DNA of 64,000 bases. Origin: Bombyx mori (Eukaryota > Arthropoda > Insecta > Lepidoptera > Bombycidae). The notes under the pieces are model-generated. The model had not been told where the DNA came from, did no database searches, and saw only the letters and a list, made by a program, of their open reading frames with translations. A program made the position numbers and the translations under genes. Shown one piece after another: positions 22,501 to 30,629 of this stretch; positions within the stretch are counted from its first letter, which is position 1; each line of letters opens with the position of its first letter. The stretch spans positions 11,922,001 through 11,986,000 of the forward strand of contig NC_085114.1 in NCBI RefSeq assembly GCF_030269925.1, written 5' to 3'.

Positions 22501-23829
22501 GTAAATCTAATTAATTAAATGAAATGATTACCTTAACTGAATCTGAAAGGGAACTAAATTTTTGCACATTGACTTTTATCAAATAATTGAATCAAGATAG
22601 AGTTGATATATATGTGCAATAATTTAACAAAAGCAAGGGTATGAAGAATTTAATTAATATTATGTATTAATACTAGCGGTAGGCAGCGGCTTGGCTTGCT
22701 GACCTCATTGAACGACCAAAATCACTCACCATCAGGTTGGGCGGTATGCCTACTAGTGTAATTAAAAAAAATGTGCTTTTGATCTTGCATAGGTATTAAC
22801 GGAGGGTAGCGAGCCAGATAATTTCTTCTGGGTGGCGCTCGGTGGCCGCAAGCCTTACGACACAGACGCGGACTATCTCAACTATACGAGACTGTTCCGG
22901 TGCTCAAACGAGAAAGGATACTTTACAGTCTCCGAGAAATGTACGGACTTCTGTCAGGTAAGTCATTTTTTAAAGTTTATTTACTAGCTACTATCGCTTG
23001 TGTGTGAAAAACATCTGTTTGTTTAAACTAGTCAGGTGCCATGGTACATTGTAGGCACTATGATAAAAATACTTACTAAAATGTATATATTATCTAGACA
23101 TAATTATAACTCAATCATGCAGAAAACGTACGAAAAATATATACACCTTTTTTTAATTTTGGGGATGTGAACTGTTAGAAATATATAATATGAATTATTA
23201 TTATTTTATTTAGGATGATTTGGCTGATGATGATATTATGATATTGGACAACGGAGAACAGGTCTTTCTGTGGCTTGGAGCAAAATGTTCTGAAGTGGAA
23301 ATAAAGCTTGCATACAAATCTGCACAGGTACTTAATTGTTACATTTGCTAATGAGTTTCAATCAAACAGTTAGTTTCCTAATGAACATTGAAGTTCAGTG
23401 TTCTAGAAATTAATACAAAAATGCAGAAAAAATATTTTCATACCGTACAATTTCATTATGATTGATACATATCAGGTATAGTTCCAAAAAATACCATTTT
23501 CATGCCTAAAATCAGTATTAACTACATTAAGCAATGCATATTTTAGTAAGTTAATATTCAGTTACATGAATAATACTAATAATATCTGATATTATCAAAT
23601 CTACATCTATCCCCCCATGCATCACCTATCAATGTAGATGACATTAAACACTACATTATTTACTGTGAACTAATATCTATGAAATAATGTCTAGGTGTAT
23701 ATACAACACATGAAAACCGTACAACCAGACCGTCCAAGGAAACTGTTTTTGACACTAAAAGACAAAGAGTCACGTCGGTTCACCAAGTGCTTCCATGGCT
23801 GGGGGGATCACAAGCGGCCTCCAGAATAA
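1512..23829 (+). CDS. fliI: Flightless-I: LRR and gelsolin-repeat actin-binding protein, 23 exons
   Basis: Flightless-I is a conserved actin-binding and actin-remodelling protein that also acts as a nuclear receptor coactivator scaffold. Exons: 1512-1574, 1665-1775, 2003-2241, 3293-3454, 3606-3820, 4954-5176, 5690-5931, 6785-6941, 7870-8002, 8467-8580, 9876-10058, 11489-11622, 12303-12477, 14359-14522, 15975-16101, 17361-17482, 18568-18781, 19138-19404, 20407-20516, 22009-22159, 22793-22957, 23214-23327, 23695-23829. All have GT-AG borders and phase is kept at every junction, giving 1239 aa; the fly and human proteins are about 1250-1270 aa. Residues 1 to about 395 are tandem leucine-rich repeats (LDLSHN, LNLSRN, LNLSCN). 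A basic linker follows, then gelsolin repeats from about 490 to the end ([25 protein letters not shown]). The start [12 protein letters not shown] matches the family N-terminus and has a good ATG context. Exon 1 ends at a weak donor, AGC|GTCAGT. Many introns carry mobile elements. Confidence 0.96.
5404..5570 (-). mobile_element. LINE 3'-end fragment (Jockey-like)
   Basis: A T-rich left edge is followed by the tail motif TTGTAGGCAGACGAGCA and CCGCTGCCTACCG, then a piece encoding the LINE C-terminus (…GAAGAAGGACATGTCAT). Other copies of this tail lie at 6083, 11704, 22677, 55094 and 58889. It is 5'-truncated, in minus orientation, in fliI intron 6. Confidence 0.75.
6083..6201 (-). mobile_element. 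LINE 3'-end fragment (Jockey-like)
   Basis: This is the same tail as at 5404 (GCAGACTAGCATACGGCCC, CCACCTGATGGTGAGTGG), preceded by a T run, in minus orientation. It lies in fliI intron 7. Confidence 0.75.
6458..6736. mobile_element. piggyBac-like MITE with TTAA target duplication
   Basis: Inverted ends of about 35 bp (left CATTGACTGCCGTGTAGGTC, right the complement GATCTACATGGCAGTCAA) are flanked by TTAA at 6458-6461 and 6733-6736. The 271-bp interior has no intact ORF. A TTAA duplication with such ends is typical of the piggyBac superfamily. The right end is 48 bp upstream of fliI exon 8. Confidence 0.8.
6955..7127. mobile_element. 173-bp palindromic MITE, copy 1
   Basis: Terminal inverted repeats of about 48 bp begin GTGTGCTTAGTGCGAGTTT and end with the complement. 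The second copy at 11055-11227 has the same length and the opposite internal orientation. This copy begins 13 bp after the donor of fliI exon 8. Superfamily not assigned; no clear target duplication seen. Confidence 0.85.
7174..7482 (-). mobile_element. Bm1 SINE with inverted 5' segment
   Basis: From the T run at 7174 to about 7353 this is the Bm1 body in minus orientation (TTAAGTGGTTACTGGAGCCC, AAATAGGCAGGGTGGTGG). From about 7354 the tRNA-like head follows in plus orientation (GTTCGAATCCCGCAGGC, a pol III B-box type sequence). The 5' part is therefore inverted relative to the 3' part. Confidence 0.8.
7488..7765 (+). repeat. Dispersed repeat B, copy 1
   Basis: Shared blocks (CCTAGCAAGAGC, AAGATCCGGCGA, AACTCAGTGGGCTGTGTC, CGTCGCAAGCGACGGG) recur at 10694 (minus), 15105 and 42365. 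This is a GC-rich moth repeat, probably non-LTR derived, of unknown full length. No protein is evident. Confidence 0.7.
8770..9370 (-). mobile_element. 601-bp GC-rich A-tailed retroposon with 16-bp target duplication
   Basis: An identical 16-bp sequence, TAAGCTCGTAATACCT, lies at 8754-8769 and 9371-9386. Between them is a GC-rich block whose left edge is a T run, that is, a poly(A) tail on the minus strand. This is the signature of target-primed reverse transcription. The composition resembles the 5' UTR or ORF1 region of R1/Jockey-type LINEs. Open frames of 60-98 codons exist on both strands, but I recognise no domain. It sits in fliI intron 10. Confidence 0.85.
9497..9863 (+). mobile_element. 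Retroposon family A, copy with A tail at a splice acceptor
   Basis: It begins GGACTTTTTGGCGGGAACGC and ends GGTCATAAAATCCCTTT followed by an A run. An imperfect target duplication (TTGTTAGCG versus TTGTTCGCA) flanks it. The A tail stops 12 bp before fliI exon 11, so the right-hand duplication includes the acceptor. The complete copy is at 56446-56856. Confidence 0.85.
10084..10147 (+). mobile_element. LINE 3'-end fragment (Jockey-like), short
   Basis: About 60 bp of the shared tail in plus orientation (GGTAGGCAGTGAGCTG, CCCCTGGCATTGCTG, CATGGGCGATGGTAACC). It lies in fliI intron 11. Confidence 0.6.
10694..10870 (-). repeat. Dispersed repeat B, copy 2
   Basis: Reverse-orientation copy of repeat B (GAGTTTCTCGCC, TTCGGATCCGGTGG, CTCTTGCTAGGGCTAGGG), diverged and truncated, in fliI intron 11. 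Confidence 0.6.
11055..11227. mobile_element. 173-bp palindromic MITE, copy 2
   Basis: The same inverted ends and length as the copy at 6955-7127, with the interior in the opposite orientation (GTTTGCCGCTAGGGGCGC here, its complement there). It lies in fliI intron 11, immediately upstream of a Bm1 SINE. Confidence 0.85.
11233..11480 (+). mobile_element. Bm1 SINE (5'-truncated) at a splice acceptor
   Basis: Bm1 body in plus orientation (GGTGGTAGGACCTCTTGTG, GAACTTATATCTCAAG, CATTTACGTTGTAGATG) ending in the A-rich tail at about 11480. Exon 12 of fliI starts at 11489, 8 bp later. Confidence 0.88.
11640..12155 (+). mobile_element. Retroposon family A, copy split by a LINE tail
   Basis: Family A sequence starts at 11643 (GGGACTTTTTGGCGGGAACG), is interrupted at 11704-11826 by a minus-oriented LINE tail, then resumes (CTATTTAGTGTGTCTTCAGG) and runs to about 12150. 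It lies in fliI intron 12. Confidence 0.8.
11704..11826 (-). mobile_element. LINE 3'-end fragment nested in family A
   Basis: T-rich edge, then the shared tail (GCAGACGAGCATACGGCCC, CAAGCCGCTGCCTACC), minus orientation, inserted in the family A copy at its CTATTTAG position. Confidence 0.8.
12550..12716 (-). mobile_element. Bm1 SINE, 3' half of a split copy
   Basis: Bm1 in minus orientation (GTTACTGGAGCTCATAGAC, CTTCAAACCGAAATGCATT), broken at 12716. The missing half continues at 14079 after a 1362-bp insertion. Confidence 0.88.
12717..14078. mobile_element. 1362-bp inverted-repeat element with 14-bp target duplication
   Basis: The left end begins GGAATAGATAAATAAGG and continues TTGGAA; the right end is the exact complement (TTCCAACC then TTATTTATCTATTCC), giving a perfect 23-bp terminal inverted repeat. 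It is flanked by the identical 14-mer GTGGTGATACCCAC at 12703-12716 and 14079-14092. The target is a Bm1 SINE whose two halves rejoin when the element and one 14-mer are removed. The AT-rich interior has no long ORF, so it is non-autonomous. Superfamily unknown: the target duplication is longer than in the usual cut-and-paste families, and there is no poly(A). Confidence 0.85.
14079..14320 (-). mobile_element. Bm1 SINE, 5' half of a split copy
   Basis: It continues the copy broken at 12716: CGCGCGGACTCGCTAGAGG, then the head region (GATTCCAACACCGGTGCATC). The right end is just upstream of fliI exon 14 (14359). Confidence 0.88.
14608..14788 (+). mobile_element. Bm1 SINE with internal deletion
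   Basis: TACTGGTGGTAGGACCTC jumps to TGAAGGGTGGGGCAGCC, a loss of about 60 bp, then runs to the tail CCATCTAAGCAATAAAA. It lies in fliI intron 14. Confidence 0.85.
14789..14990 (+). mobile_element. Retroposon family A fragment
   Basis: It starts inside the family (AGAGTGATGTTGTGTG) directly after the Bm1 tail and ends at CCACCATTTTACTGAGAG. It is truncated at both ends. Confidence 0.75.
15105..15385 (+). repeat. Dispersed repeat B, copy 3
   Basis: Shares CTGAGAAGATCCGGCGAGAA and CTCAGCGGGCTGATG with the copies at 7488 and 42365, with a different left part (GGTGGCCCGGATGCC). It lies in fliI intron 14 and is followed by an ATGAATGA-rich simple repeat to about 15480. Confidence 0.65.
16236..16454 (+). 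mobile_element. Bm1 SINE, 5'-truncated
   Basis: TTACTGGTGACAGGACC through CAGTAACCACTTAACACC. The usual tail is replaced after CACCAGGTG by ATTCATTCATC simple sequence. It lies in fliI intron 15. Confidence 0.82.
17872..18274. mobile_element. Solo LTR with 4-bp target duplication
   Basis: Starts TGTTACGCGCTGG and ends CCGGCGTAACA (TG...CA with inverted ends TGTTACGC/GCGTAACA). It is flanked on both sides by ATAA (17868-17871, 18275-18278). At 403 bp with no internal coding region, it is a solo LTR. A 4-bp duplication suits a Ty3/gypsy-type integrase. It lies in fliI intron 16. Confidence 0.75.
19541..19795 (+). mobile_element. RTE-like LINE 3' end
   Basis: Opens ACTAGCTGTACTCGTCCGC and closes AGATTTATATATTAGTATAG, a pattern common to short RTE-type tails in moth genomes. 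It also holds TTTCAAGTCAATCGGATG. It lies in fliI intron 18 and is non-coding. Confidence 0.55.
20598..20732 (+). mobile_element. Bm1 SINE fragment
   Basis: The 3' third of Bm1 (CTGAGACCTTAGAAC, GTAGATGTCTATGGGCTCC, tail CCATCAAAGCAAAAAAA). It lies in fliI intron 19. Confidence 0.82.
20981..21793. mobile_element. Foldback-type element with nested inverted repeats
   Basis: Outer ends are inverted: ATATGAGGCCGTCAGCACAA at the left, and the complement of ATATGAGGTAGTCAGCGCAA at the right, both continuing AAGTGGCC. Inner pairs are also inverted, for example CGCTTGAAAGGCAAAC near 21388 and its complement near 21610. No coding capacity is seen. It lies in fliI intron 19. Confidence 0.6.
22677..22771 (+). 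mobile_element. LINE 3'-end fragment near a splice acceptor
   Basis: Shared tail in plus orientation (GGTAGGCAGCGGCTTGGC, CACTCACCATCAGG) ending in an A run at 22771, 21 bp before fliI exon 21. Confidence 0.7.
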
Positions 23830-25121
23830 ATTTGAACACCGTGTAGTCAATTGGCTATAATTTTACTTTAATGGTTAACATCTTGCTGTTTTTTTTTTTT
23901 GAATAAGCACTTTCAACATAAGAAAGTTTCCCAGAGTGATAATGTTACATGCATATGGAGGCCTTAAATAATGGACATGAAAGAGATAAAATATTCAGGA
24001 ACTCACAATAGGTATGGAGACAAAATAAAAAACACCTAAAAATTCAGAAATTCAGCATTTACTTTGTAAATAATTTTAAATATGTCTAATGTTTTGATTC
24101 TCTGTATCTATAGAAATGAATGTGCATTCTGGGGTCCATGGGTTTTAGTAATCTCTCAACTTCAGGTTTTGTAAAGCATTAATAGGAGATGAGTGTACAT
24201 CCTACTTGATGGTAAGTAGTCACCATTACTCGTGGACTTGCTTGTTCCATATAAATATGTTGTGCATGCAAACAAGGAACTAAAATTCCAAACAACATAT
24301 TTTTCCTTTAATTCCTTACCCAATTTGTTGATTGATGGTAAAATATTTAAATATTTTCCTGTCTAAATAAATTACAATTTAACATAAAATAAAACCATTT
24401 GTTCAAAATGAAAGACTGAATCATGCCATTTTAATGAACATTATTTTATTCAGATTTTTTCTTAATAATAATACACAAGAGTAATGAGATTACAAGTTAT
24501 TTATTGGAAAGAGTAACTTTTGACTAGAATAGATGATTGACTTTTTGTTACTCCCTTGTAAAGACATCTTTTTATAATATTGCATTTATGTTAAATACAC
24601 AACTTTTTAAAAATAAATGTATTCACTGACTTCACATACTGTTTTATTTTAAAGTAAAGCTAAAGAAGGTTGGTATTATTACTATCTTGTTTTTATTTGA
24701 AATTGTGAAATAGAATTGACAAAAAGTAGTAAGCTTTTTTAAGTGCATTACTGTTCAATAAATGGTAAGTGTTAAAACAATATGTCAATGAAAACTCTTA
24801 ATGACATTAACAATAACATTTGTTTTTGCCCAAATCAATTTCAAGCATTATTTAAACTGAAACAAAAAAAAAATGATAACTAGAACCTTCAATTTACAAA
24901 ATAAAGAGTTGTACATTCTGACTGTTAGTCAAATAAAAAGTATTTAAAAATGAAAAAATTGTTTAACTTTGTATAAGTACAGAATGATAACATTTGGTAA
25001 ATTTTATTTAAACCTAGGGCAAAAACGACGCTAAAACATATTTAATTAATATCATGGGGTATTATTTTTTTGGTACGGTACAGGAAGAAAAAAGAAACTT
25101 GATAAAATACCAGTTATGAAA
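23830..25121. other. Tail-to-tail interval between fliI and EMRE
   Basis: It holds the 3' UTRs of both genes. The fliI stop overlaps an AATAAA (AGAATAAAT). On the minus strand AATAAA lies at 25003-25008, about 115 nt past the EMRE stop. About 24176-24245 is a worn LINE-tail-like stretch. No coding sequence was seen. Confidence 0.5.
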
Positions 25122-25388
25122 TTAGTCGTCATCATCGTCATCGTCCGATGGTACAAAGAGTTCATTTTCTTCAAGGAAATTTGCTATGTTTTTACTAATA
25201 GCAGCTCCGATTAGTAAGCCCGGTACGACAGCAAAAACAACACACAGCAAACCAAAAGGTTGTTTTTGTGGTTCGGGTAAAATAGCACCAGTTGGAGTAG
25301 TAGTTGCAGTTCTTAGATGTATAATCGGTTCGTGTTTCGTTAAAGTCTTGGACTGTGCCACAAGACGAGTTAGTCTAAAAATCGCCAT
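25122..25388 (-). CDS. EMRE: EMRE: essential MCU regulator, mitochondrial inner membrane
   Basis: EMRE (SMDT1) is a single-pass inner-membrane subunit that links the MCU calcium channel to its MICU gatekeepers. The 88-residue product has the family layout: a basic, hydroxyl-rich N-terminus suited to mitochondrial import (residues 1-30), the signature GAILPEP (34-40) followed by FGLL, a hydrophobic segment (about 45-64), then ISKNIANFLEE and a C-terminus of FVPS plus seven aspartates. The animal family ends in the same poly-Asp tail. An in-frame ATG 14 codons upstream (25430) would add a charged RREEEKRDF stretch; I prefer the inner start, which gives a better presequence and has A at -3. The gene is uninterrupted. 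It is tail to tail with fliI and head to head with Gga. Confidence 0.93.
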   Translation of the reverse strand: MAIFRLTRLVAQSKTLTKHEPIIHLRTATTTPTGAILPEPQKQPFGLLCVVFAVVPGLLIGAAISKNIANFLEENELFVPSDDDDDDD

Positions 25389-26066
25389 TTCTAAAAAATC
25401 ACGTTTTTCCTCTTCTCTTCGTAATCGCACTCAGGCTACGTTAGAAATGGTGAAAAAATAGAATTTTTAATGTAATTTATTTTTATCCAAATTTTCAACA
25501 GTCAACCATAGACAAGACCTTCATTAGACTGTCAATCGCGAATTCTTGAGTAGTCCTATTTTTTCAACTGGAAAGGCAAAGGTAAAAATTATAATATAAA
25601 ATAAACTGAAATGAGATGATATATGGGATTAAATTTTGTAATCTCAGTAAAATGGTGGTTATTTACTGAAGATTTTTGGAGGATCTCGAGAAGCAACGTA
25701 CAGCGACTTTGTTTCATTTTCCCACATTTGTGCACTTTCACAGATACTGTTACAGAACTGTTCATGTCATTTAATTTCATCTCAATTGATTAATGTCTCA
25801 AATTAATCAACTTCATTACATTTCGGTCCATATAATTTTTCATTAAAAAGATTAGAAAATACCAAAAATTAGATTGTATGGTTTGACCAAGCTTAGTGAT
25901 TCTGATACCTGCGCCTTTCTAGTTGGAAAAATCGAACTATTACTCAATCATTTGTCAAAATTCCCAAATAAGAAAACAGCTAAGATAAACTCGTTTAATT
26001 GAGCAAAAATTTATTGCATTGTACATACCTATTGTTTATAATTTTTTTATGAAATAAATTATTAAG
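25389..26066. promoter_or_regulatory. Head-to-head promoter interval, EMRE and Gga
   Basis: Only 678 bp separate the two divergent start codons, so both promoters must lie here or in untranslated exons. A rearranged retroposon family A copy fills about 25618-25860. No TATA box or known motif could be assigned. Confidence 0.5.
25618..25860 (+). mobile_element. Retroposon family A with inverted 5' part
   Basis: About 25655-25765 is family A in reverse (AATGGTGGTTATTTACTG, TTTTCCCACATTTGTGCAC). From about 25766 the 3' portion runs forward (TTTCATCTCAATTGATTAA, GTCTCAAATTAATCAACTTC). It lies between EMRE and Gga. Confidence 0.75.
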
Positions 26067-29000
26067 ATGAATATTACACAAACAAGCTTAGAAGCACTTA
26101 TTTGTAAGTTTAATCAAGGTTTTTATTCTTAAAAAAAAAAACTCCTGTTAGATGTTGTTTTGGTCATTTCAGTAAAAGCTACTCACGAATCATTACCGGC
26201 TCCCGATGCAGCGGCTGTAGAAGCATTCTGCACGATTATGCGAGACTCTGCCGAAGGTCCCCAACTGGCAGCGCAAGCTCTGGCCACACGTATCCACAGT
26301 CCGAAGGCCCGTGAAGCGCTACTTGCATTGATGATGTTAGATCGCTGTATGCGGCGATGCGACACGCCTTTCCATGCGGAAATCGGAAAATTTCGCTTTC
26401 TTAATGAAATGATAAAATTAGTGTCACCAAAATATTATGCAGATCGTACAGCGCCAGAAGTAAAGACAAGGGTAAGGAAAACATTATGTTTTTTCAGAAT
26501 ATAGTCATAGTAAACTAGTCAGGTGGTGCGAGGGAAAGTCGAGGGCAAAAGATGGACCGACCTCATAAAATCTGTGACTCACTCCAACATAAATGATTGC
26601 TCTCACTCTGTGAAACATCGTGCTACATGGCGTCGCATCGCGAGAGCATCGGTATCGCAGGATCTGACTGATGCATGACCACAAACAATAGAATAGGAAG
26701 AAGAAGAAAACTAGTCAGAATTAAGATTATGTTAAAAAAATTAAATTAATATTTTAGTCTTACTCGTAGGTTTTGCAGTTGTTCCATGCATGGTCTATAG
26801 AATATCATAAGGAGTTTAAATTCAAAGTAGCATATGAGATGTTAAAAAATCAAGGTGTGATAAGAGAGACACCTCCTCCTTTACCGCCAGATGATACACC
26901 TCCAGTACATAATCGAGCAAAAAGTACTATATTTGAAGATGAAGAGAAATCTAAACTGTTACAAAAATTATTACAAAGTAAAAAATCAGAAGATTTACAA
27001 CATGCCAATAGACTTATAAAAACTATGGTTAGAGAGGCAAGTACTGTTAATAAAACTATTTTTACCTTTTGAATATTACATTTAATAGAAAAAAATGATG
27101 TAGATTAACAGTTAAACTGACAAATTACTAGATGTTATGTAGTTACTGTAATCTACAAGGTTGAGATCTCCATTGTGTGCAAGTGTTATCTCAATTTTCA
27201 AACAGAAACTTTTCATTGCTTTGAAGCAGAAGCAAGCAGGTGGTCCTTACCCATATAGGCATATAAGAAGTCCTAACACTAGTAATTAGATAAAGTTTCT
27301 ATCATTTTGTCATAATCTTATTCAATGTGGATGTCAATTCTGAACAAAAATAAATGGTGAGATAGTGCTTTTGCATTTTAAATATGTGTAACATTATGTA
27401 GTGACCTAAATTAAAATATTGCATCAAAATAATATTAATTTGGGTAACATTGAAACTGAACAATTACCGGAACAGGTAGAACGTCAGAATGAGGCAAACA
27501 GCAGACGCGCACAAGAAGTTAGTGCGGCTCTAGATAGTGCCGGGCTATTACGTGACATGCTACTGGCAGCCAGTGATGCTTCATCGGACGAGGAGCAACT
27601 GATCCACGAGCTACACTCAACTTGCATTAGACTTAGGCCCATTCTGCAGCAACTGGCTGACAATGACACACAAGCAGAATATCTTAGTTAGTATAATAAA
27701 TTTTCAATTTACATAAAAAAATTGCTGCCGTTTTGAAAACGTAAGATTAACTTGGCATTAATAAATTTTAATTCATATTTGTAGTCAAAATTGCTATCCA
27801 CCTGTGGTGTTCCTCTTAAATATGAAATTAAGTCTAAAAAATCTGCTACTAATGAGATTTATGTATTTTTTATGATTTTTTTACTGTATATTAAGATTAA
27901 GATTTCCGATGCTGAAACAGATGGATAAAACAATATTCTTAAATTTATCACTTTATAACATGAAACAATGATTTAAAGGAAAAACAGCTCCCCAAGGTAC
28001 ACTATTGAGTTCATTGCATTTTGTGTACAAAAAGGTTTTTTTTTTTTATTTAACAAAAGGAATCTTTGCCATTAAAAATACAAAGAATCCAACACCATTA
28101 CTTAATTGATAATACCATTAATCGAGTAAATATTTACATAACAGGTGATATTTTACATGCCAGTGATGTGATAGATGAAGTCTGCGAGAGGTACAATGTT
28201 TTCTTAATTCAGAAAAAAGCAAATGAACAAATGACAGAACAGGCATCGTTGAGCGGTGAAAGCTTACTTGATTTTGCTGGAGCAAGTACTACTTACATTC
28301 GAAAGAATGTGGCCCCGAAGAAAGATGAAAAGCCAGCAAATGTTATTGATGAACTAGGCGATATATTCGCTGCTAGCAGTGAAAGCACTAATAATATTGC
28401 TGAACCATTAAAGCCTGTTGCATTGATGCCCACTGGTTAGTACATAGCCACATTACAACAGTATACATTTATCTGTATACTTATAGACCTAGAGTATTAT
28501 TATTACATGACTAAATTTGTTGACTAAATATTAAGAAAACATTCAAAGATGTTTTCATATTATATATATTATGTTTTATTATTTAATAAGAAACTTATTC
28601 ACATGTGCTCGGTAACAAATCAGTTCATTGTGTGTCTGTCTTTATCCAACCCGCACTTAGCAATCCTTTTATTAAAAGGAGAACAGGTACCCTCACTAAT
28701 ACACTACAATATAGTTTTTTTTTATTGCCTAGATGGGTGGACAACACAGCCCACCTGGTATTAAGTGGTTACTGGAGCCCATAGACATCTATAACGTAAT
28801 GCGCTACCCACCTTGAGATATAAGTTCTAAGGCCTCAATATAGTTAGTTACAACGGCTGCCCCACCCTTCAAACTGAAAGACATTACTGCTTCACGGCAG
28901 AAACAGACAGGGTGGTGATACATACCCACACGGACTCACAAGATGTCCTTCCACTAGTAATTACGCAAATTATACCCACCCATAATATAAATAACTTTAT

Positions 29001-30629
29001 CAAACTCAAAATTTTCACCATCTGCCAATTTAACTATATTATTCACACAATAGCAGATGATGTCGACTTGTTGGGAGACAGATCTAATAAACATGAAGGT
29101 TGGAACGAATTGGATTCCCTTGGAGAAGAACTATTAAAACAATCTCTACCAGAGAATGCTAAACGGATTGAAAACTTTAATAGGTATTCTTCTATTAATA
29201 TTACATAAAATTCTCTCAGTTCCTCTATAAAAATGAAACTGTATAATATTTATAACTTTTTCAGTAAAACATCAACAAAGGTACCAATGAACGCATTGGC
29301 CTCACCAAAACATGATGTGAATTTACAGAACAACGGCGCATTACTAGATTTAGATTTCTTCACCAAGAAACCTCAGGAATGTAAACCTGTAACTGCGTCA
29401 ACTTCTAAAGATGTGACACCCAGCGATGACATCATGGTGGATATTAGCACAGACGTTACTGATGCAACTCTCGTTTTGAACAACAATACTGAGTGTAATT
29501 TAAATAATATATTGGATTTCGGATTAGACAATGCCAAAAGTGAAACAGTAATTGATAAGGAAACTAGTGTTATTGAAAAGAAAGAAGTAAATCATAAGAA
29601 TAACGAAGTGAAACCGTTGACTGATATAAATGTTACGTTGCAAAACGTAAGACCCAGTAAATTACAGCCGCTTACAGTGTTTGAAGAGGAAGAAGGTGTG
29701 ACAGTTGTTTTACATTTCTGCCAAGATAAACCGAGGCAAGATGTTAATGTTTTAGTCATATCGACTACAAGTAAGAATAAATTGCCCATCGAAGATTATA
29801 AATTCCAAAGTGTAGTTCCTAAAGTGAGTGAAATTTTAAAATTGTATTTGTTTTTCTTCTTTCATGTTGAAACGACAAAATTGTTTTGCCAGCTTTTTAT
29901 TACGAAAAAACTTCTCACGGTAAACTACGGCCGTTTTCCAATTACAGCACAAGAGCGCATTATGCGGCATCATGCTCAACTAGGCTTCAGCATAATTCGG
30001 CATTGTGCGTCACTGAGTCGCATTATGCTCTGTAATTGGAAAACTACCATTAAGTAATGGTTAATTACAGAACATAATGCGACTCAGTGACGCACAATGC
30101 CGAATTATGCTGAAGCTTAGTTGAGCATTATGCCGCATAATGCGCTCTTGTGCTGTAATTGGAAAACGGCCTATATCGACGCTTTTCGTTGACCCCAAGT
30201 GATTATTATCTAAAACTTCATTAAAGATTTCGTCCAGATTTATTATTCTCTTTACGTTTCAAATACTTTACGAATATTAAATTGTAAATTATAAACCAAA
30301 CTTTAAAAGTGCTATGATTGGCATCTACGATTCACTAAAAAAAAAAATTAGAATTTTTTAAATGCGTGTGTATTTAGTAACTACTTGTAACTAACGTCTG
30401 TGTAATACAATTTCAGGGTTGTAAAGTTCGGCTACTGACACCGTCGGGGACGTCACTGCCGGCGTACAATCCGTTCCTGCCGCCGCCAGCCCTGACGCAG
30501 GTCATGCTGCTCGCGAGGCCGCCTTCTATGAATAACATCAGCCTGAAATTCGTTATCACGTACACGTGCGACGAGGAGGTGTATTCAGAAATTGGCGAAG
30601 TCAAAGAACTGCCTCTAGAGAAAATCTAA
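26067..30629 (+). CDS. Gga: GGA: Arf-dependent clathrin adaptor (VHS-GAT-GAE), 8 exons
   Basis: GGA proteins sort mannose-6-phosphate-receptor-type cargo at the trans-Golgi network. Exons: 26067-26103, 26173-26471, 26770-27036, 27476-27686, 28145-28435, 29054-29183, 29265-29823, 30417-30629; phase is kept throughout, giving 668 aa. The VHS domain is about 5-145 (GKFRFLNEMIKLVSPKYY). The GAT domain is about 195-305 (RLIKTMVRE, then DILHASDVIDEV). The hinge carries a clathrin-box match LLDLD (438-442), a second LLDF (312-315) and an acidic dileucine DVDLL (371-375). The GAE ear is about 545-668 (PLTVFEEE, then ALTQVMLLA). Intron 3 appears to use a GC donor (GAG|GCAAGT). AATAAA at 30826-30831 is a plausible poly(A) signal. 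Insects usually carry a single GGA, which fits. Confidence 0.94.
26523..26707 (+). mobile_element. LINE 3' fragment with 11-bp target duplication
   Basis: AAACTAGTCAG occurs at 26512-26522 and again at 26708-26718. The insert, with a few stops, translates as the C-terminal tail of a non-LTR polyprotein (WRRIARASVSQDLTDA) and ends in a purine-rich AAGAAGAAG tail. It lies in Gga intron 2. Confidence 0.75.
27215..27292 (-). mobile_element. Degenerate Bm1 fragment
   Basis: Weak match to the Bm1 middle in minus orientation (TTGAAGCAGAAGCAAGC, AAGTCCTAACACTAGTAATTA), in Gga intron 3. Confidence 0.4.
28713..28974 (-). mobile_element. Bm1 SINE
   Basis: Minus orientation: T run, GCCTAGATGGGTGGACAAC, GTTACTGGAGCCCATAGAC, through CTAGTAATTACGCAAATTA. 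5'-truncated, in Gga intron 5 about 80 bp before exon 6. Confidence 0.87.
29929..30171. mobile_element. 243-bp near-perfect palindrome (foldback MITE)
   Basis: Left arm starts GGCCGTTTTCCAATTACAGC and the right arm ends with its complement. The arms are nearly identical for about 115 bp around a short centre (ACCATTAAGTAATGGTT). GCATAATGCG-type motifs recur within each arm. It lies in Gga intron 7, and an open frame runs through the left arm. Confidence 0.85.

Noticed and set aside
25389..25430. Upstream in-frame ATG extending EMRE by 14 residues
   Set aside because: The extension is highly charged (RREEEKRD) and would spoil the mitochondrial presequence; the inner ATG fits the family better.
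29233..30057. 274-codon plus-strand open frame
   Set aside because: Only 29265-29823 is Gga exon 7. The rest is read-through past a good donor into intron 7 and the palindrome.
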